The notes under the pieces were generated by a model, which was not told the DNA's origin, made no database searches, and was given only the letters and a program-made list of their open reading frames with translations. A DNA stretch of 64,000 nt from Hoeflea marina (GTDB taxonomy: Bacteria > Pseudomonadota > Alphaproteobacteria > Rhizobiales > Rhizobiaceae), in assembly GCF_003182275.1 (NCBI RefSeq), contig NZ_QGTR01000001.1, positions 1,098,215-1,162,214 on the forward strand, read 5' to 3'. Below, in pieces: positions 56,401 to 64,000 of the stretch (positions are counted from its first letter, which is position 1; each line of letters starts with the position of its first letter). The position numbers and the translations under genes were made by a program.

Positions 56401-56407
56401 CTTCTGA
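50456..56407 (+). CDS. Giant glycine-rich autotransporter (type Va secretion)
   Basis: About 1980 residues. A GTG at 50456 with GGAG 7 nt upstream is the best start; ATGs at 50387 and 50507 are alternatives. The long signal peptide has the hydrophobic core GTLLALALAASG and a cleavage site near ADA. The passenger consists of many imperfect repeats of about 40-60 residues with the refrain AQSIGGGGGxGG and VGGNGGxGGxGG alternating with beta-strand segments, predicting a long beta-roll or beta-helix. The last 280 residues form the outer-membrane beta-barrel (RISYRWSTRDGG; FGFSAGLQRAYDEHWRFGLAGGFET), ending LSLKMQIGF with the terminal aromatic residue. Two cysteines occur in SCGVADGDYAAILEGECNW. 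Probably an adhesin or surface coat protein. Confidence 0.92.
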   Translation: MPASASAVRLPTPLAASMSRLAASTAIGTLLALALAASGTSPADAEDFDVYHDGTLHYEDFDGGSATLVAASDINVRQAFDSKSQGTVLVDAFSTGRSVERSSPTPPEPGGSLSVTQAGTLISGNANAIYIDNSAAAVRVNSTGGDGRNATAGEEITAGIGANGGAVSVTNSGSITSDALLTYGIHAVSDGGQGGSGDGSHYGDSLGGNGGSVGVTNAGTIVTLQARSHGILAQSLGGTNGSAQSFWQLLGKHKTGGAVTVTLSALSGGGRSSVSTAGDRSNAIVAQSVGGGDMDLVVVDGQGSGSGSGGAGGHVTVDIGGNAVSTAGNLSIGVVAQSIGGSSGVAAKGQTGANGGYSGAVDFRGAAGSTVETHGLNSDAVLLQAIGGSGGAGGFDTGSVAIGGNGGEGGAGGTITAATAGALTTHGDHSLGLLAQSIAGGGGRGGNADATAVFVAVAVGGNGGAGGQAGSIGIGVGDITTAGAFSHGVSALSIGGGGGHGGTATATATAPVFASATAVGGSGGTGGNGGAVTLDLNGAIRTGGDHSIGALAESIGGGGSGGSARALSAAAGPVAVSVAVAIGGHGGNGGVGGTVRITNHPGASVATQGDFSTAIAAYSIGGGGGNGGGAQSISLAVSAGETAMSGAIAVSIGGTGGSGGQAGGVTVSSDGSVSTAGTFAFGVQALSVGGGGGHGGSSMAAAAAISTGQTLAVSVGLGGNGGTGGHGGTATVNLGAGSTITTGGDHAIAVLAQSIGGGGGSGGSALTLSGTASLEAGANTVSVALGGHGGAGGDGNIVGVSSAATIGTSGAFAHGVFAQSVGGGGGAGGNSLSAAVSAGMKSARSMAVTVGGNGGNGGTGGAVTVTNTGIISVAGQLASGIVAQSVGGSGGAGGSSESVTAAIKASEDASGNGHLADGRTVSISVGGNGGAGGRGGAVTVTSGNDVTVGDDGGVGIFAQSVGGGGGSGGHADSVFLSAKKGGSANNDGGGFSTRHLKNLTVALGGRVNSAGDGGAVTVTHASGHLVSTAGDSGFAILAQSIGGGGGVSAAADNLYFLNHLVLGGDSVAGFGKSVTVTNSGSLQTSGLFASAIVAQSIGGGGGVHMSSENLRADFLEANTVAESSGQVDLGGTIAMGTGGAVTVGNTGTVSTGGDFAIGILAQSIGGGGGLATVDNDSSSTAVRIVSFVHPDAGFTTGASTVSVTHGGAISTAGLGAVGILAQSIGGGGGLVQAASAVTDHSAAAGEQAVWGLNTGGGSAAAVTVTQGAGASIRTAGDGAVGILAQSLAGGGGLIQTDAGTLVEVAHLFNLTTGAGDAGGVSISQHGAISTQGRYADGIRAISGGNTRPGDISITVNGSIATSGNDLSSVYAGLRGNSPAAGITSITVADGGSVSATGINADAIVIDDATHSMINMATVTNSGTITSAQGNAIRSNQFLHVINANTIGGSVEAAGARQAYIPWVGTTVATNAAANFENQLGGWFSPGAKVDLGAYHANELIDGLHMGLLSNAGAVAPGGEGAVMHTALTGRYESAASALFFVDLDMDRQDSDRLTASSGMLFNGTVRPNLLSLGPNASFVIAAAPTGTGLASTATVMATPAVSYTIGTASLGGQDVVQLAVTGIDFDAPGLSANDSALAKLYNARLATGNYNTDPALVTLANAPVLSLLEYALDSYSADHLVSETSARTMAATGFQNSVFSCGVADGDYAAILEGECNWTRISYRWSTRDGGTADARKDRTFGFSAGLQRAYDEHWRFGLAGGFETVESVAANAETRSDLVHLGVVAKYQQDNWLFGASIAAGHGWSDTSRTIPLDAGLTALASHGSDWIQARIRAAYLFDNDGWYLKPLAEVDVNLTRTDAYRETGAEGYNLAIDGGIDRQVAINAGLEFGSDHLTESGMKLRTFGYGGLRYTPEPGRTIDVSINGGAETFSQSYEGDRLLGSMAAGFKLFDDSNLSLDARYEGQYGRDVVSHGLSLKMQIGF
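51590..54330 (+). repeat. Degenerate GC-rich tandem repeats in autotransporter passenger
   Basis: Recurring GGCGGCAACGGCGGC and CAGAGCGTCGGCGGCGGCGGC units encode the GGNGG and QSVGGGG motifs, with a period of roughly 120-240 nt. The repeats are imperfect in the intervening strands, implying old duplications with divergence. They also create long open frames on all other frames that are not genes. Confidence 0.85.
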
Positions 56408-56446
56408 TCGCCTGAACCGACCGCGGATATCTGCCGGTTCACCGAT

Positions 56447-58834
56447 TCAATTGCGCCAGCGCCAGTCGCGGATCTCGGGCATGTCCTCGCCATGCTCGCG
56501 AACATAATGGAAATGTTCATCGAGCCTGGCTTCGAGCATGGCCACGAGATCGCCGGAGCGCGCCTTCAGCCCCGGCACCCGGTCGATGGCGTTGAGCGCC
56601 AGATGGTATCGGTCGAGCTCGTTGAGCACGGTCATGTCGAAGGGCGTGGTCGTCGTCCCCTCCTCGATGAAACCGTGGACATGGAAGTTGCCGTGGTTGT
56701 TGCGCTTGTAGGTGAGCCGGTGGATGAGCTGCGGATAGCCGTGATAGGCGAAGATCACCGGCCGGTCGGTGGTGAACAGCGCGTCGAAATCGGGTTCGCT
56801 CAGGCCGTGCGGGTGCTGGTCCTGTGATTGCAGCGCCATCAGGTCGACCACGTTGACCACGCGGATCCTGAGATCCGGAATTGCATCCCGCAGCAACTGC
56901 ACCGCCGCCATCATCTCAAGCGTCGGCACGTCGCCGGCCGAGGCCATAACCAGGTCCGGCTCGCCGCCATCCTCGCTGCCGGCCCAGTCCCAGATGCCGG
57001 CGCCGGCGCGGCAATGGGCCTCCGCCTCCTGCATCGACAGCCACTGCGCCTCGGGCTGCTTTCCGGCGACGATGACATTGATGCGGTCATAGGTGGCGAG
57101 GCAATGGTCGCCGACCCAGACCAGCGTGTTGGCGTCCGGCGGGAAATAGATCCGCACCACGTCGGACTTCTTGTTGGCGACCATGTCGACGAAGCCCGGG
57201 TCCTGGTGGCTGAAGCCGTTGTGGTCCTGGCGCCAGACATGCGAGGTGAGCAGATAGGTGAGCGAGGACACCGGCTTGCGCCAGCCGAGCCTGCGCGTCA
57301 CCTTCATCCACTTGGCATGCTGGTTGAACATCGAATCGACGATATGGATGAAGGCCTCGTAGCAGGAGAAGAAGCCGTGCCGGCCGGTGAGCAAATAGCC
57401 CTCAAGCCAGCCCTGGCAGAGATGCTCGCTCAGCACCTCCATCACCCGGCCCTCGCGGCCGAGCTGCACGTCGTATGGCCGGATCTCCTCCATCCACACC
57501 CGGTCGGTGACCTCGAAGACACTGCCAAGCCGATTCGATTCGGTCTCGTCGGGTCCGAATATGCGGAAATTCTTCGCCTCGTCATTCAGCATCAGCGTGT
57601 CGCGCAGATAGTCGCCGAGGATCTTCGTCGCCTGCGCGGTGATGGCGCCGCGTTTGCCGGCCTCCACGGGGACCGCGTAATCGGAGATCGGCGGCTGTCT
57701 GAGCTCCTTGCGCAACAGCCCGCCATTGGCATGCGGATTGGACCCCATCCGTTTTGTGCCTTCGGGTGCCAGCGCCTTGAGCTCCGGCCTGAGCGCGCCG
57801 TCGTCGTCGAACAGGTCGGCGGGATCGTAGCTGCGCATCCAGGTCTCGAGGATCTCGCGGTGCCGGTCATTGTCGCGGCAGTTCGACACCGGGACCTGGT
57901 GGGCGCGGAAGAAATCCTCGACCTTCCTGCCGTCCACTTCCTTCGGTCCGGTCCAGCCCTTGGGGCTGCGCAGGATGATCATCGGCCAGCGCGGCCGTTC
58001 GGTGGAAGCCGTGCCGTCGCGCGCCGCCTGCTGGATCAGCTGGATGGCGTTGAAGGCCAGATCGAAGGTCTCCGCCATCTTCCGGTGCATGGCAGCCGGT
58101 TCATGCCCCTCGACGAAGAACGGCTCGTAGCCATAGCCGCGGAACAGGCTTTCCAGTTCCTCGTCGCCCATGCGCGCAAGCAGCGTGGGGCTCGCGATCT
58201 TGTAGCCGTTCAAATGCAGGATCGGCAGCACCGCGCCGTCGCGCTTGGCGTTGAGAAACTTGCTCGAATGCCAGCTCGCTGCCAGCGGCCCGGTCTCCGC
58301 CTCGCCGTCGCCGACCACGCAGGCCACGACCAGCTCGGGATTGTCGAAGGCGGCGCCGAAGGCGTGAACCAGCGCGTAGCCGAGTTCGCCACCCTCGTGG
58401 ATCGAGCCCGGCGTCTCCGGCGCCACATGGCTGGGCACGCCGCCGGGAAACGAGAACTGCTTGAACAGTTTCTGCATCCCGGCCGCGTTCTCGCTGATAT
58501 CCGGATAAATTTCGCTGTAGCTGCCTTCGAGCCAGGTGTTGGCGACCATGCCCGGCCCGCCATGGCCCGGACCGCAGACATAGATCATGTCGAGGTCGCG
58601 CACCTTGATGACGCGGTTGAGATGCGCATAGATGAAATTGAGCCCCGGCGTCGTGCCCCAGTGGCCGAGCAGCCGCGGCTTGATGTGCTCCGGCTTCAGC
58701 GGCTGCTTGAGCAGTGGATTGTCCAGCAGGTAGATCTGCCCGACGGAGAGATAGTTCGCCGCACGCCAGTAGCGGTCGATGAGAGCGAGTTCGATGTCGG
58801 GAATGGCTGTCTGGGAGGCTGGAACGTTCTGCAT
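56447..58834 (-). CDS. xfp: Phosphoketolase (xylulose-5-phosphate/fructose-6-phosphate)
   Basis: 795 residues, standard length. TPP-dependent enzyme: [89 protein letters not shown] (metal/TPP site [11 protein letters not shown]), and the C-terminal [26 protein letters not shown]. It splits xylulose-5-P into acetyl-P and glyceraldehyde-3-P. No acetate kinase or phosphotransacetylase is adjacent. Convergent with the autotransporter gene. Confidence 0.97.
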   Translation of the reverse strand: MQNVPASQTAIPDIELALIDRYWRAANYLSVGQIYLLDNPLLKQPLKPEHIKPRLLGHWGTTPGLNFIYAHLNRVIKVRDLDMIYVCGPGHGGPGMVANTWLEGSYSEIYPDISENAAGMQKLFKQFSFPGGVPSHVAPETPGSIHEGGELGYALVHAFGAAFDNPELVVACVVGDGEAETGPLAASWHSSKFLNAKRDGAVLPILHLNGYKIASPTLLARMGDEELESLFRGYGYEPFFVEGHEPAAMHRKMAETFDLAFNAIQLIQQAARDGTASTERPRWPMIILRSPKGWTGPKEVDGRKVEDFFRAHQVPVSNCRDNDRHREILETWMRSYDPADLFDDDGALRPELKALAPEGTKRMGSNPHANGGLLRKELRQPPISDYAVPVEAGKRGAITAQATKILGDYLRDTLMLNDEAKNFRIFGPDETESNRLGSVFEVTDRVWMEEIRPYDVQLGREGRVMEVLSEHLCQGWLEGYLLTGRHGFFSCYEAFIHIVDSMFNQHAKWMKVTRRLGWRKPVSSLTYLLTSHVWRQDHNGFSHQDPGFVDMVANKKSDVVRIYFPPDANTLVWVGDHCLATYDRINVIVAGKQPEAQWLSMQEAEAHCRAGAGIWDWAGSEDGGEPDLVMASAGDVPTLEMMAAVQLLRDAIPDLRIRVVNVVDLMALQSQDQHPHGLSEPDFDALFTTDRPVIFAYHGYPQLIHRLTYKRNNHGNFHVHGFIEEGTTTTPFDMTVLNELDRYHLALNAIDRVPGLKARSGDLVAMLEARLDEHFHYVREHGEDMPEIRDWRWRN

Positions 58835-58977
58835 CGGAGACTCCTCGGGGGATCGGTGCGGTGCGGACTGTCACAAGATGCAACGCCATCCGCTATAGCC
58901 GGTTCCCTGCCGCAGCCCATTGATCCAGATCATCTGGCGGCCCGCCCGGCCCGCACCCTGACGACCGGCCCCGTCGC

Positions 58978-60132
58978 TCAGGCCTCGCCTGCCGGCCCTC
59001 CCTCCTCGGTGCGCGGCGTCCTCAGCACCCCGCCAGTGACAGGTTCCGCCACCCCGGTGGTGCCGGGATAAGTGAGCGGCAGGCCCTTGAGCGAGCGGAC
59101 GGCGAGCCAGCCCCAGGCCTCGGCCTCCATGGAATCGCCGTTGAGCCCGACCTCCTCGGCCAGCACCACCGCGCCGGTGTGCCGCGTGGCGACATTGAGA
59201 TCGGCGACGATCGCCTGGTTGAGCCGGCCGCCGCCGCACAGCACCCAGAGCTTCGGCTTCTCCGGCAGGTGCTGCTGCGCATGCGCGATCGCCGCGGCGG
59301 TGACGAAGGCGAGCGTGCGCGCCCCGTCCTCAAGCCCCGCCGCACCGTCCTCCGGCAGCACAAAATCGTTCCGGTCCAGCGACATGCGCTCTTTGGCTGT
59401 GAAGAACGGCAAGCCGAGATAGCGCATCGCCAGACCGTGCAGCACCCGGCCTTCCGAGGCAATGGCGCCGCCCGAATCATACGGAATGCCGGCGTGTCGG
59501 CTCACCCACTGGTCGATCAGCGTGTTGCCCGGACCGCAATCGAAGGCGATGAGCGTGCCGTCGCCGCCGACATAGCTGATATTGGAAATTCCGCCGATAT
59601 TGACGAAGGCCACCGGCCGCGCCGCCGCATGGGCGCCGGTGAGCGAGGAAGCCAGCGCGCGGTGATAGGCGGGCACCAGCGGCGCGCCCTGCCCTCCCTG
59701 CGCCATGTCGTTGGCGCGCATGTCGTAAACGACCGGTATCCCGAGCCGATCGGCGAGCAGCTGCCCGCAACCCAGTTGGACGGTCAGGCCCAGTCTTGGC
59801 CGGTGCAGCACCGTCTGGCCGTGGAATCCGACCACTCCCACCTCCTCGCGCGGGATGCCGGAAGCCTTCAGGAAGGCCTCCACGGCATCGGCATGGCGAA
59901 TGGTGATCTCGCGCTCGAGTTCTGCCAGGTCGCCCGGCCGGTCGCTGCGCGCCTCGATCGACCCGGCTGTATCGAGGGCCGCTTCCAGCCGCCGCCGAAA
60001 GGCCGCCTCGTAGGGCACGGCAAACGATTGACCGCGCTCGACCGTGCCGTCGCCATCGGTCGTCACTTCGGCAAGGTCGATGCCGTCCATCGAGGTGCCG
60101 CTCATCAGTCCGATCGCACGCATCAATGCCAT
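58978..60132 (-). CDS. anmK: Anhydro-N-acetylmuramic acid kinase
   Basis: 384 residues. Starts with the hallmark [17 protein letters not shown] (phosphate-binding loop), followed by [40 protein letters not shown], and the late [10 protein letters not shown]. It phosphorylates and opens 1,6-anhydro-MurNAc during peptidoglycan recycling in the cytoplasm. Divergent from tyrS with about 100 nt between, a conserved arrangement in alphaproteobacteria. Confidence 0.96.
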   Translation of the reverse strand: MALMRAIGLMSGTSMDGIDLAEVTTDGDGTVERGQSFAVPYEAAFRRRLEAALDTAGSIEARSDRPGDLAELEREITIRHADAVEAFLKASGIPREEVGVVGFHGQTVLHRPRLGLTVQLGCGQLLADRLGIPVVYDMRANDMAQGGQGAPLVPAYHRALASSLTGAHAAARPVAFVNIGGISNISYVGGDGTLIAFDCGPGNTLIDQWVSRHAGIPYDSGGAIASEGRVLHGLAMRYLGLPFFTAKERMSLDRNDFVLPEDGAAGLEDGARTLAFVTAAAIAHAQQHLPEKPKLWVLCGGGRLNQAIVADLNVATRHTGAVVLAEEVGLNGDSMEAEAWGWLAVRSLKGLPLTYPGTTGVAEPVTGGVLRTPRTEEGGPAGEA

Positions 60133-60234
60133 GCTTCAAATCCTTGTCGGTTGCAGTGCATTAGTGTTAAAGCCACGCCGTCCGCGTGGCCACCTTCGCG
60201 GCCTCTCCATGCACTGATTTCCGGGATTGCCTCG

Positions 60235-61488
60235 ATGTCCGCCTACAAATCCGACTTCCTCAACGTCCTCACGGAGCGCGGTTTCGTCCACCAGTGCTCG
60301 GATTTCGAAGGTCTCGACGCACTGTTCGCCTCGCAGACGGTCAGCGCCTATATCGGCTTCGACCCCACCGCCAGCAGCCTGCATGTGGGCTCGCTGATCC
60401 AGATCATGATGCTGCACTGGATGCAGCAGACCGGCCACCGGCCGGTGGCGCTGATGGGCGGCGGCACCGGCATGATCGGGGATCCCTCATTCAAGGACGA
60501 GGCGCGCCAGCTGCTGACGGCCGATGGCATCGAGGGCAATCTAGCCGGCATCCGGCAGGCCTTCGCGCCCTATCTCAAATTCGGCGACGGACCCACCGAC
60601 GCGATCATGGTCAACAATGCCGACTGGCTCATGGGGCTCAACTATGTCGAATTCCTGCGCGACGTGGGGCGGCACTTCTCGGTCAACCGCATGCTCGCCT
60701 TCGATTCGGTCAAGCTCCGGCTCGAGCGAGAGCAGTCGCTGTCCTTCCTCGAATTCAACTATATGATCCTGCAGGCCTACGACTTCGTCGAGCTCAGCAA
60801 GCGCTACGGCGTCCGGCTTCAGATGGGCGGATCCGACCAGTGGGGCAACATCGTCAACGGGCTCGACCTCGGACATCGCATGGGCACGCCACAGCTCTTT
60901 GCGCTGACGTCGCCGCTGCTGACGACTTCCTCGGGCGCCAAGATGGGCAAATCCGCCACGGGAGCCGTCTGGCTCAATGCCGACATGCTCAGCCCCTACG
61001 AGTTCTGGCAGTACTGGCGCAACACCGAGGATGCCGATGTCGGCCGATTCCTGAAGCTGTACACGACCCTGCCGATGCACGAGATCGCGCGGCTCGAGGC
61101 GCTCGGCGGCGCCGAAATCAACGAGGCCAAGAAAATCCTGGCCAATGCCGTGACCGGTCTCCTGCACGGGCGCGCGGTCGCCGAGGAAGCGGCAGAAACC
61201 GCCCGCAAGACCTTCGAAGAAGGCGCCGTTGCAGCCACGCTGCCGACGATCACCGTCTCGCAGACCGACCTCGTCGCGGGCATCGGCGTGCTGGCGCTGT
61301 TCGTCCGCGCCGGGCTTGCCGCCTCCAATGGCGAGGCGCGGCGCCACGTCCAGGGCGGCGCGGTGCGCGTCAACGACGTCCCGGTCGCCGACGAGAAGAT
61401 GATCATCAATGCCGGCCATCTGTCAGGCGACGGCGCCATCAAGCTGTCGCTGGGCAAGAAGAAGCACATGCTCGTGCGGGCCGAATAG
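60235..61488 (+). CDS. tyrS: Tyrosyl-tRNA synthetase
   Basis: 417 residues from the ATG at 60235 ([17 protein letters not shown]). Class I motifs: HIGH-like [13 protein letters not shown], tyrosine site [30 protein letters not shown]-like [15 protein letters not shown], and a C-terminal S4 RNA-binding domain ([20 protein letters not shown]). It charges tRNA-Tyr. The open frame further upstream on this strand is antisense to anmK. Confidence 0.97.
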   Translation: MSAYKSDFLNVLTERGFVHQCSDFEGLDALFASQTVSAYIGFDPTASSLHVGSLIQIMMLHWMQQTGHRPVALMGGGTGMIGDPSFKDEARQLLTADGIEGNLAGIRQAFAPYLKFGDGPTDAIMVNNADWLMGLNYVEFLRDVGRHFSVNRMLAFDSVKLRLEREQSLSFLEFNYMILQAYDFVELSKRYGVRLQMGGSDQWGNIVNGLDLGHRMGTPQLFALTSPLLTTSSGAKMGKSATGAVWLNADMLSPYEFWQYWRNTEDADVGRFLKLYTTLPMHEIARLEALGGAEINEAKKILANAVTGLLHGRAVAEEAAETARKTFEEGAVAATLPTITVSQTDLVAGIGVLALFVRAGLAASNGEARRHVQGGAVRVNDVPVADEKMIINAGHLSGDGAIKLSLGKKKHMLVRAE

Positions 61489-61512
61489 GCGGATTTCGGA
61501 CCCCCGCCTGAG

Positions 61513-61540
61513 CCCGGCCGCCCCGTGGCGACCGGGTTTT
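61513..61540 (+). terminator. Probable tyrS terminator
   Basis: CCCGG-C-CGCC / GGCG-A-CCGGG with a CCGT loop (one internal mismatch) is followed by TTTT at 61537-61540. It lies 24 nt after the tyrS stop and separates it from the riboswitch region. Confidence 0.65.
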
Positions 61541-61632
61541 CCCGCACAAAATTCACGATGTCGTCTTTCCGTCCGCCGGATGTCGCAATCATCAGCCCTT
61601 TTCGCGCCGCCGCATGGTCTGATGCGGACAGT

Positions 61633-61806
61633 CAAGGTGCCGGTCGTGGAGTGACGAACGGAGAATTGGGAAGCCGGTGAAAATCCGGCGCTGCCCCCGC
61701 AACGGTGGCGAAGCACAAGACCCGACGGGAGACCACTGTGCCGGCAGGCGCGGGAAGGTGTCGGGTTGATCCGCAAGGATGGCTTCGGAGCCCGGAAACC
61801 AGCCTT
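61633..61806 (+). promoter_or_regulatory. Cobalamin riboswitch
   Basis: The conserved core is unmistakable: AATTGGGAAGCCGGTGAAAA then CCGGCGCTGCCCCCGCAACGGT (about 61665-61706), and the B12-box GGAGCCCGGAAACCAGCC ending at about 61805. A 3' hairpin TGATCGC-ggtg-GCGATCA (about 61823-61842) could be the expression platform. Adenosylcobalamin binding normally represses the downstream gene. The next gene is the Rieske oxygenase at 61939, an unusual target. Confidence 0.93.
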
Positions 61807-61938
61807 GATGATATCAATCCGGCTGATCGCGGTGGGCGATCAAGAGGCGGACGTGACCCTGTGGCCGCAAGCGGACCGCCTGGTTGCTCCCTCCTTTGTC
61901 TCCACCAAGTTCAGTCCTTTGCATTGCGAGGACAGGAC

Positions 61939-63186
61939 ATGGACGCACGCACTGACATGCTGAAACTGCTGCGCGATCGGCGCGCCGGCTTCAGCCTAGA
62001 CCAACGATTCTACAACGACCCGGACTTTTTCAAGCTGGACATGGACCTGATCTGGCACCGCGACTGGCTGTTCGTCGGCCACGACTGCGAGATCGCCAAG
62101 CCGGGAAGCTATTTCACCGTGCAGGTCGGAGACTATCCGGTGGTGCTGGTGCGCGACCGCCAGGGCAGTATCCGCGCCTTCCACAATTCCTGCCGGCATC
62201 GCGGAAGCCGCGTCTGCACCGCCGAGCGCGGACAGGCGGCGAAGCTCGTCTGTCCCTATCACAACTGGACCTACGACCTCGACGGCAGTCTGGTGTTCGC
62301 CCGCCAGATGGCGGAGGGTTTTGACAAGGGCGAATACGGCCTCAAGCCCGTCGCCTGCGAAAGTGCCGGCGGCTACATTTTCATCTGCCTGGCGAAGGAA
62401 CCGGCGGATTTCGCGCCCTTCCGCGCCATGATGGAGCCCTATTTCCTGCCCCATCGCCTGTCCGAGGCCAAGGTGGCATTCGAAAGCACGATCGTCGAGA
62501 AGGGCAACTGGAAGCTGGTCTGGGAAAACAACCGCGAATGCTACCACTGCGCCTCCAACCACCCCGAACTCTGCAAGACCTTTCCCGAGGCCCCGCTGGT
62601 CACCGGCATCAACGGCGCCGACATGGATCCCGAGATGGTGGCGCACTGGGACAAGTGTGAAGCGGTCGGCTTGCCGTCCCGGTTCGAGATCGACAAGGCG
62701 GGCCAGTTCCGCGCCACCCGCGCGCCGCTGCTGCGCGACGCCGTCAGCTACACGTCGTCCGGGCGTCGGGCCGTCAAGAAGAACCTTTCGGACACAGTGT
62801 CTGCCGACCGCATAGGCGCACTGCTGCTTTACCACTACCCGACCACCTGGAACCATGTGCTGGGCGATCACGCCGTCACATTTCGGGTGCTGCCGATCAG
62901 CGCCGGCGAGACCATGGTGACGACGAAATGGCTGGTGCACAAGGATGCGGTCGAGGGAGTCGATTACGATCTCGCCGAACTCACCCATGTCTGGACCGAG
63001 ACCAACGACGAGGACCGGCGCATCGTCGAGGAGAACGCCTTCGGCATCCGGTCGCCGGCCTATGAACCGGGTCCCTATTCCGAGATCCATGAGGACGGTG
63101 TCATCCAGTTCGTTGACTGGTACGCCGACTTCATCGGGCCGAGGCTGTCGGGCGATGAAAAACCGATTCTGCGAAGCGTGGCCTGA
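61939..63186 (+). CDS. gbcA: Rieske oxygenase, glycine betaine monooxygenase (GbcA)-like
   Basis: 415 residues from the ATG at 61939 (AGGACAGG upstream). Rieske [2Fe-2S] motif CRHRGSRVC (CxH) and CPYHNWTY (CxxH), then the mononuclear iron site NRECYHCASNHPEL. The pattern is of the betaine/stachydrine/carnitine N-demethylase group; GbcA converts glycine betaine to dimethylglycine and formaldehyde. It is 12 nt upstream of a ferredoxin-reductase partner gene. A cobalamin riboswitch precedes it. A dimethylglycine-dehydrogenase-like enzyme at 5605 could take the product further. Stachydrine demethylase is the main alternative assignment. Confidence 0.85.
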   Translation: MDARTDMLKLLRDRRAGFSLDQRFYNDPDFFKLDMDLIWHRDWLFVGHDCEIAKPGSYFTVQVGDYPVVLVRDRQGSIRAFHNSCRHRGSRVCTAERGQAAKLVCPYHNWTYDLDGSLVFARQMAEGFDKGEYGLKPVACESAGGYIFICLAKEPADFAPFRAMMEPYFLPHRLSEAKVAFESTIVEKGNWKLVWENNRECYHCASNHPELCKTFPEAPLVTGINGADMDPEMVAHWDKCEAVGLPSRFEIDKAGQFRATRAPLLRDAVSYTSSGRRAVKKNLSDTVSADRIGALLLYHYPTTWNHVLGDHAVTFRVLPISAGETMVTTKWLVHKDAVEGVDYDLAELTHVWTETNDEDRRIVEENAFGIRSPAYEPGPYSEIHEDGVIQFVDWYADFIGPRLSGDEKPILRSVA

Positions 63187-63198
63187 CGGGAGATACAG

Positions 63199-64000
63199 AT
63201 GAACGCGATGACCGAGACCCTGCTCTACCGCCATCTCGACGAGATGACGCCCTGGGATGCCCGTCTTCAGGTGCTCGAGGTGATCGGCGTCGCCGAGGAG
63301 GCTCCGGACGTGAAGACCTTCACGTTCCGATCCGACGCACAGACCTGGTTCCGGTACAAGCCGGGCCAGTTCATCACCCTTGAGCTGCCGCTTGAGGACG
63401 GGCCGCTGATGCGCACCTACACGCTGTCCTCGTCGCCGTCGCGGCCGTTTTCGATCGCCGTGACGGTGAAGGCGCAGCCGGGAAGCGTCGGCACTCGCTG
63501 GATGTTCGATCACCTCGAGCCCGGGACGCATGTCACCGCCTACGGTCCCGCGGGCGATTTCACCCATCACAATCATCCCGCCGGCAAGTATCTGCTGCTG
63601 TCGGCGGGGTCTGGCGTCACCCCGATGATGTCGATGCTGCGCTGGTTCAACGATTGCGCGCCGTGGACGGACGTGGCCTTCGTCAATTGCGCCCGCCTGC
63701 CCGAGGAGATCATCTTCCGCAAGGAACTCGACCTGCTCGGCAACCGCATGCCCGGCCTGACGCTCGGCTTTCTCATCGAGCAGCGCTCGAAGCGGGAGAA
63801 CTGGTTCGGCCCCACCGGCCGGATCGACTTCACCCGGCTGTCGCTGCTGGCGCCGGACTTCCTCGAACGCGAGGTGTTCTGCTGCGGTCCTGAGCCTTTC
63901 ATGCGGGCGGCGCGCGACATGCTCAAGGCGGCGGGCTTCGACATGGCCCATTACCACCAGGAGAGCTTTAGCGCGCCGGTGGCGGAACTGGCTCCGGACA
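63199..64000 (+). CDS. gbcB: Hybrid flavin/ferredoxin reductase (GbcB-like), runs off the window
   Basis: Partial, 267 codons seen from the ATG at 63199 (GGGAGATACAG upstream). Ferredoxin-reductase fold: FRYKPGQFITLELPLEDGP, the FAD motif MRTYTLSSSPSRPFSI (RxYS/T), GPAGDFTHHN, and NAD site LLLSAGSGVTPMMSMLRW; the terminal part has CCGPEPFMRAARDMLKAAGF and YHQESF. The C-terminal [2Fe-2S] domain expected in GbcB lies beyond the window. It supplies electrons to the oxygenase at 61939 and is co-transcribed with it. Confidence 0.88.
   Translation, partial: MNAMTETLLYRHLDEMTPWDARLQVLEVIGVAEEAPDVKTFTFRSDAQTWFRYKPGQFITLELPLEDGPLMRTYTLSSSPSRPFSIAVTVKAQPGSVGTRWMFDHLEPGTHVTAYGPAGDFTHHNHPAGKYLLLSAGSGVTPMMSMLRWFNDCAPWTDVAFVNCARLPEEIIFRKELDLLGNRMPGLTLGFLIEQRSKRENWFGPTGRIDFTRLSLLAPDFLEREVFCCGPEPFMRAARDMLKAAGFDMAHYHQESFSAPVAELAPD

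Overview
This 64 kb window is GC-rich chromosomal DNA from an alphaproteobacterium. Gene content and order point to the Hyphomicrobiales (Rhizobiales), probably a Rhizobiaceae/Hoeflea-like lineage. The evidence is a nuo operon whose NuoE carries a C-terminal helix-hairpin-helix extension, birA, RNase J, mce and a DUF1467 gene attached to the nuo operon, a short alphaproteobacterial-type ProS next to LolCDE genes, a SUF operon led by a second cysteine desulfurase, and an Irr-type iron control element in front of that operon. The genus is inference.

Layout. (1) 1-2.8 kb: two PepSY proteins and a two-component system whose response regulator appears to start at AUU. (2) 2.9-10.2 kb: cold-shock protein, fatty acid desaturase, DUF1993 protein, a dimethylglycine-dehydrogenase-like enzyme, and a family 25 glycosyltransferase followed by a decayed tandem copy. 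(3) 10.2-18.1 kb (minus): SUF iron-sulfur assembly operon (IscS-like desulfurase, sufB, small protein, 55-aa membrane protein, DoxX protein, sufC, sufD, sufS, sufT, sufA). (4) 18.2-25.5 kb: alpha/beta hydrolase, lolD, lolC/E, proS, a probable sRNA locus, DUF1467 gene, mce, RNase J. (5) 25.5-42.9 kb (minus): birA and the complete 14-gene respiratory complex I operon with three extra small or accessory genes. (6) 43.3-47.5 kb: accessory patch between tRNA genes and the core: tRNA-Asp, tRNA-Val, a TacA/TacT-like toxin-antitoxin pair, and a two-gene membrane cassette bracketed by two copies of the toxin gene's 3' end. (7) 47.5-64 kb: DUF6880 protein, metallophosphoesterase, small exported protein, a giant Gly-rich autotransporter, phosphoketolase, anmK, tyrS, and a cobalamin riboswitch in front of a glycine-betaine-monooxygenase-like Rieske oxygenase and its reductase, which runs off the window end.

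How genes work together: the SUF proteins build Fe-S clusters, which complex I (NuoB, E, F, G, I) uses in quantity. GbcA/GbcB-like proteins would convert glycine betaine to dimethylglycine, which the 5.6-8.2 kb enzyme could demethylate further. The strongest candidate for an undescribed system is the cassette at 44979-47283: an exported protein with a caspase-like His/Cys arrangement and C-terminal membrane helices, followed 13 nt later by a two-TM protein resembling SLATT-type pore effectors, inserted within or beside a toxin-antitoxin locus. That reading is inference from sequence patterns only.
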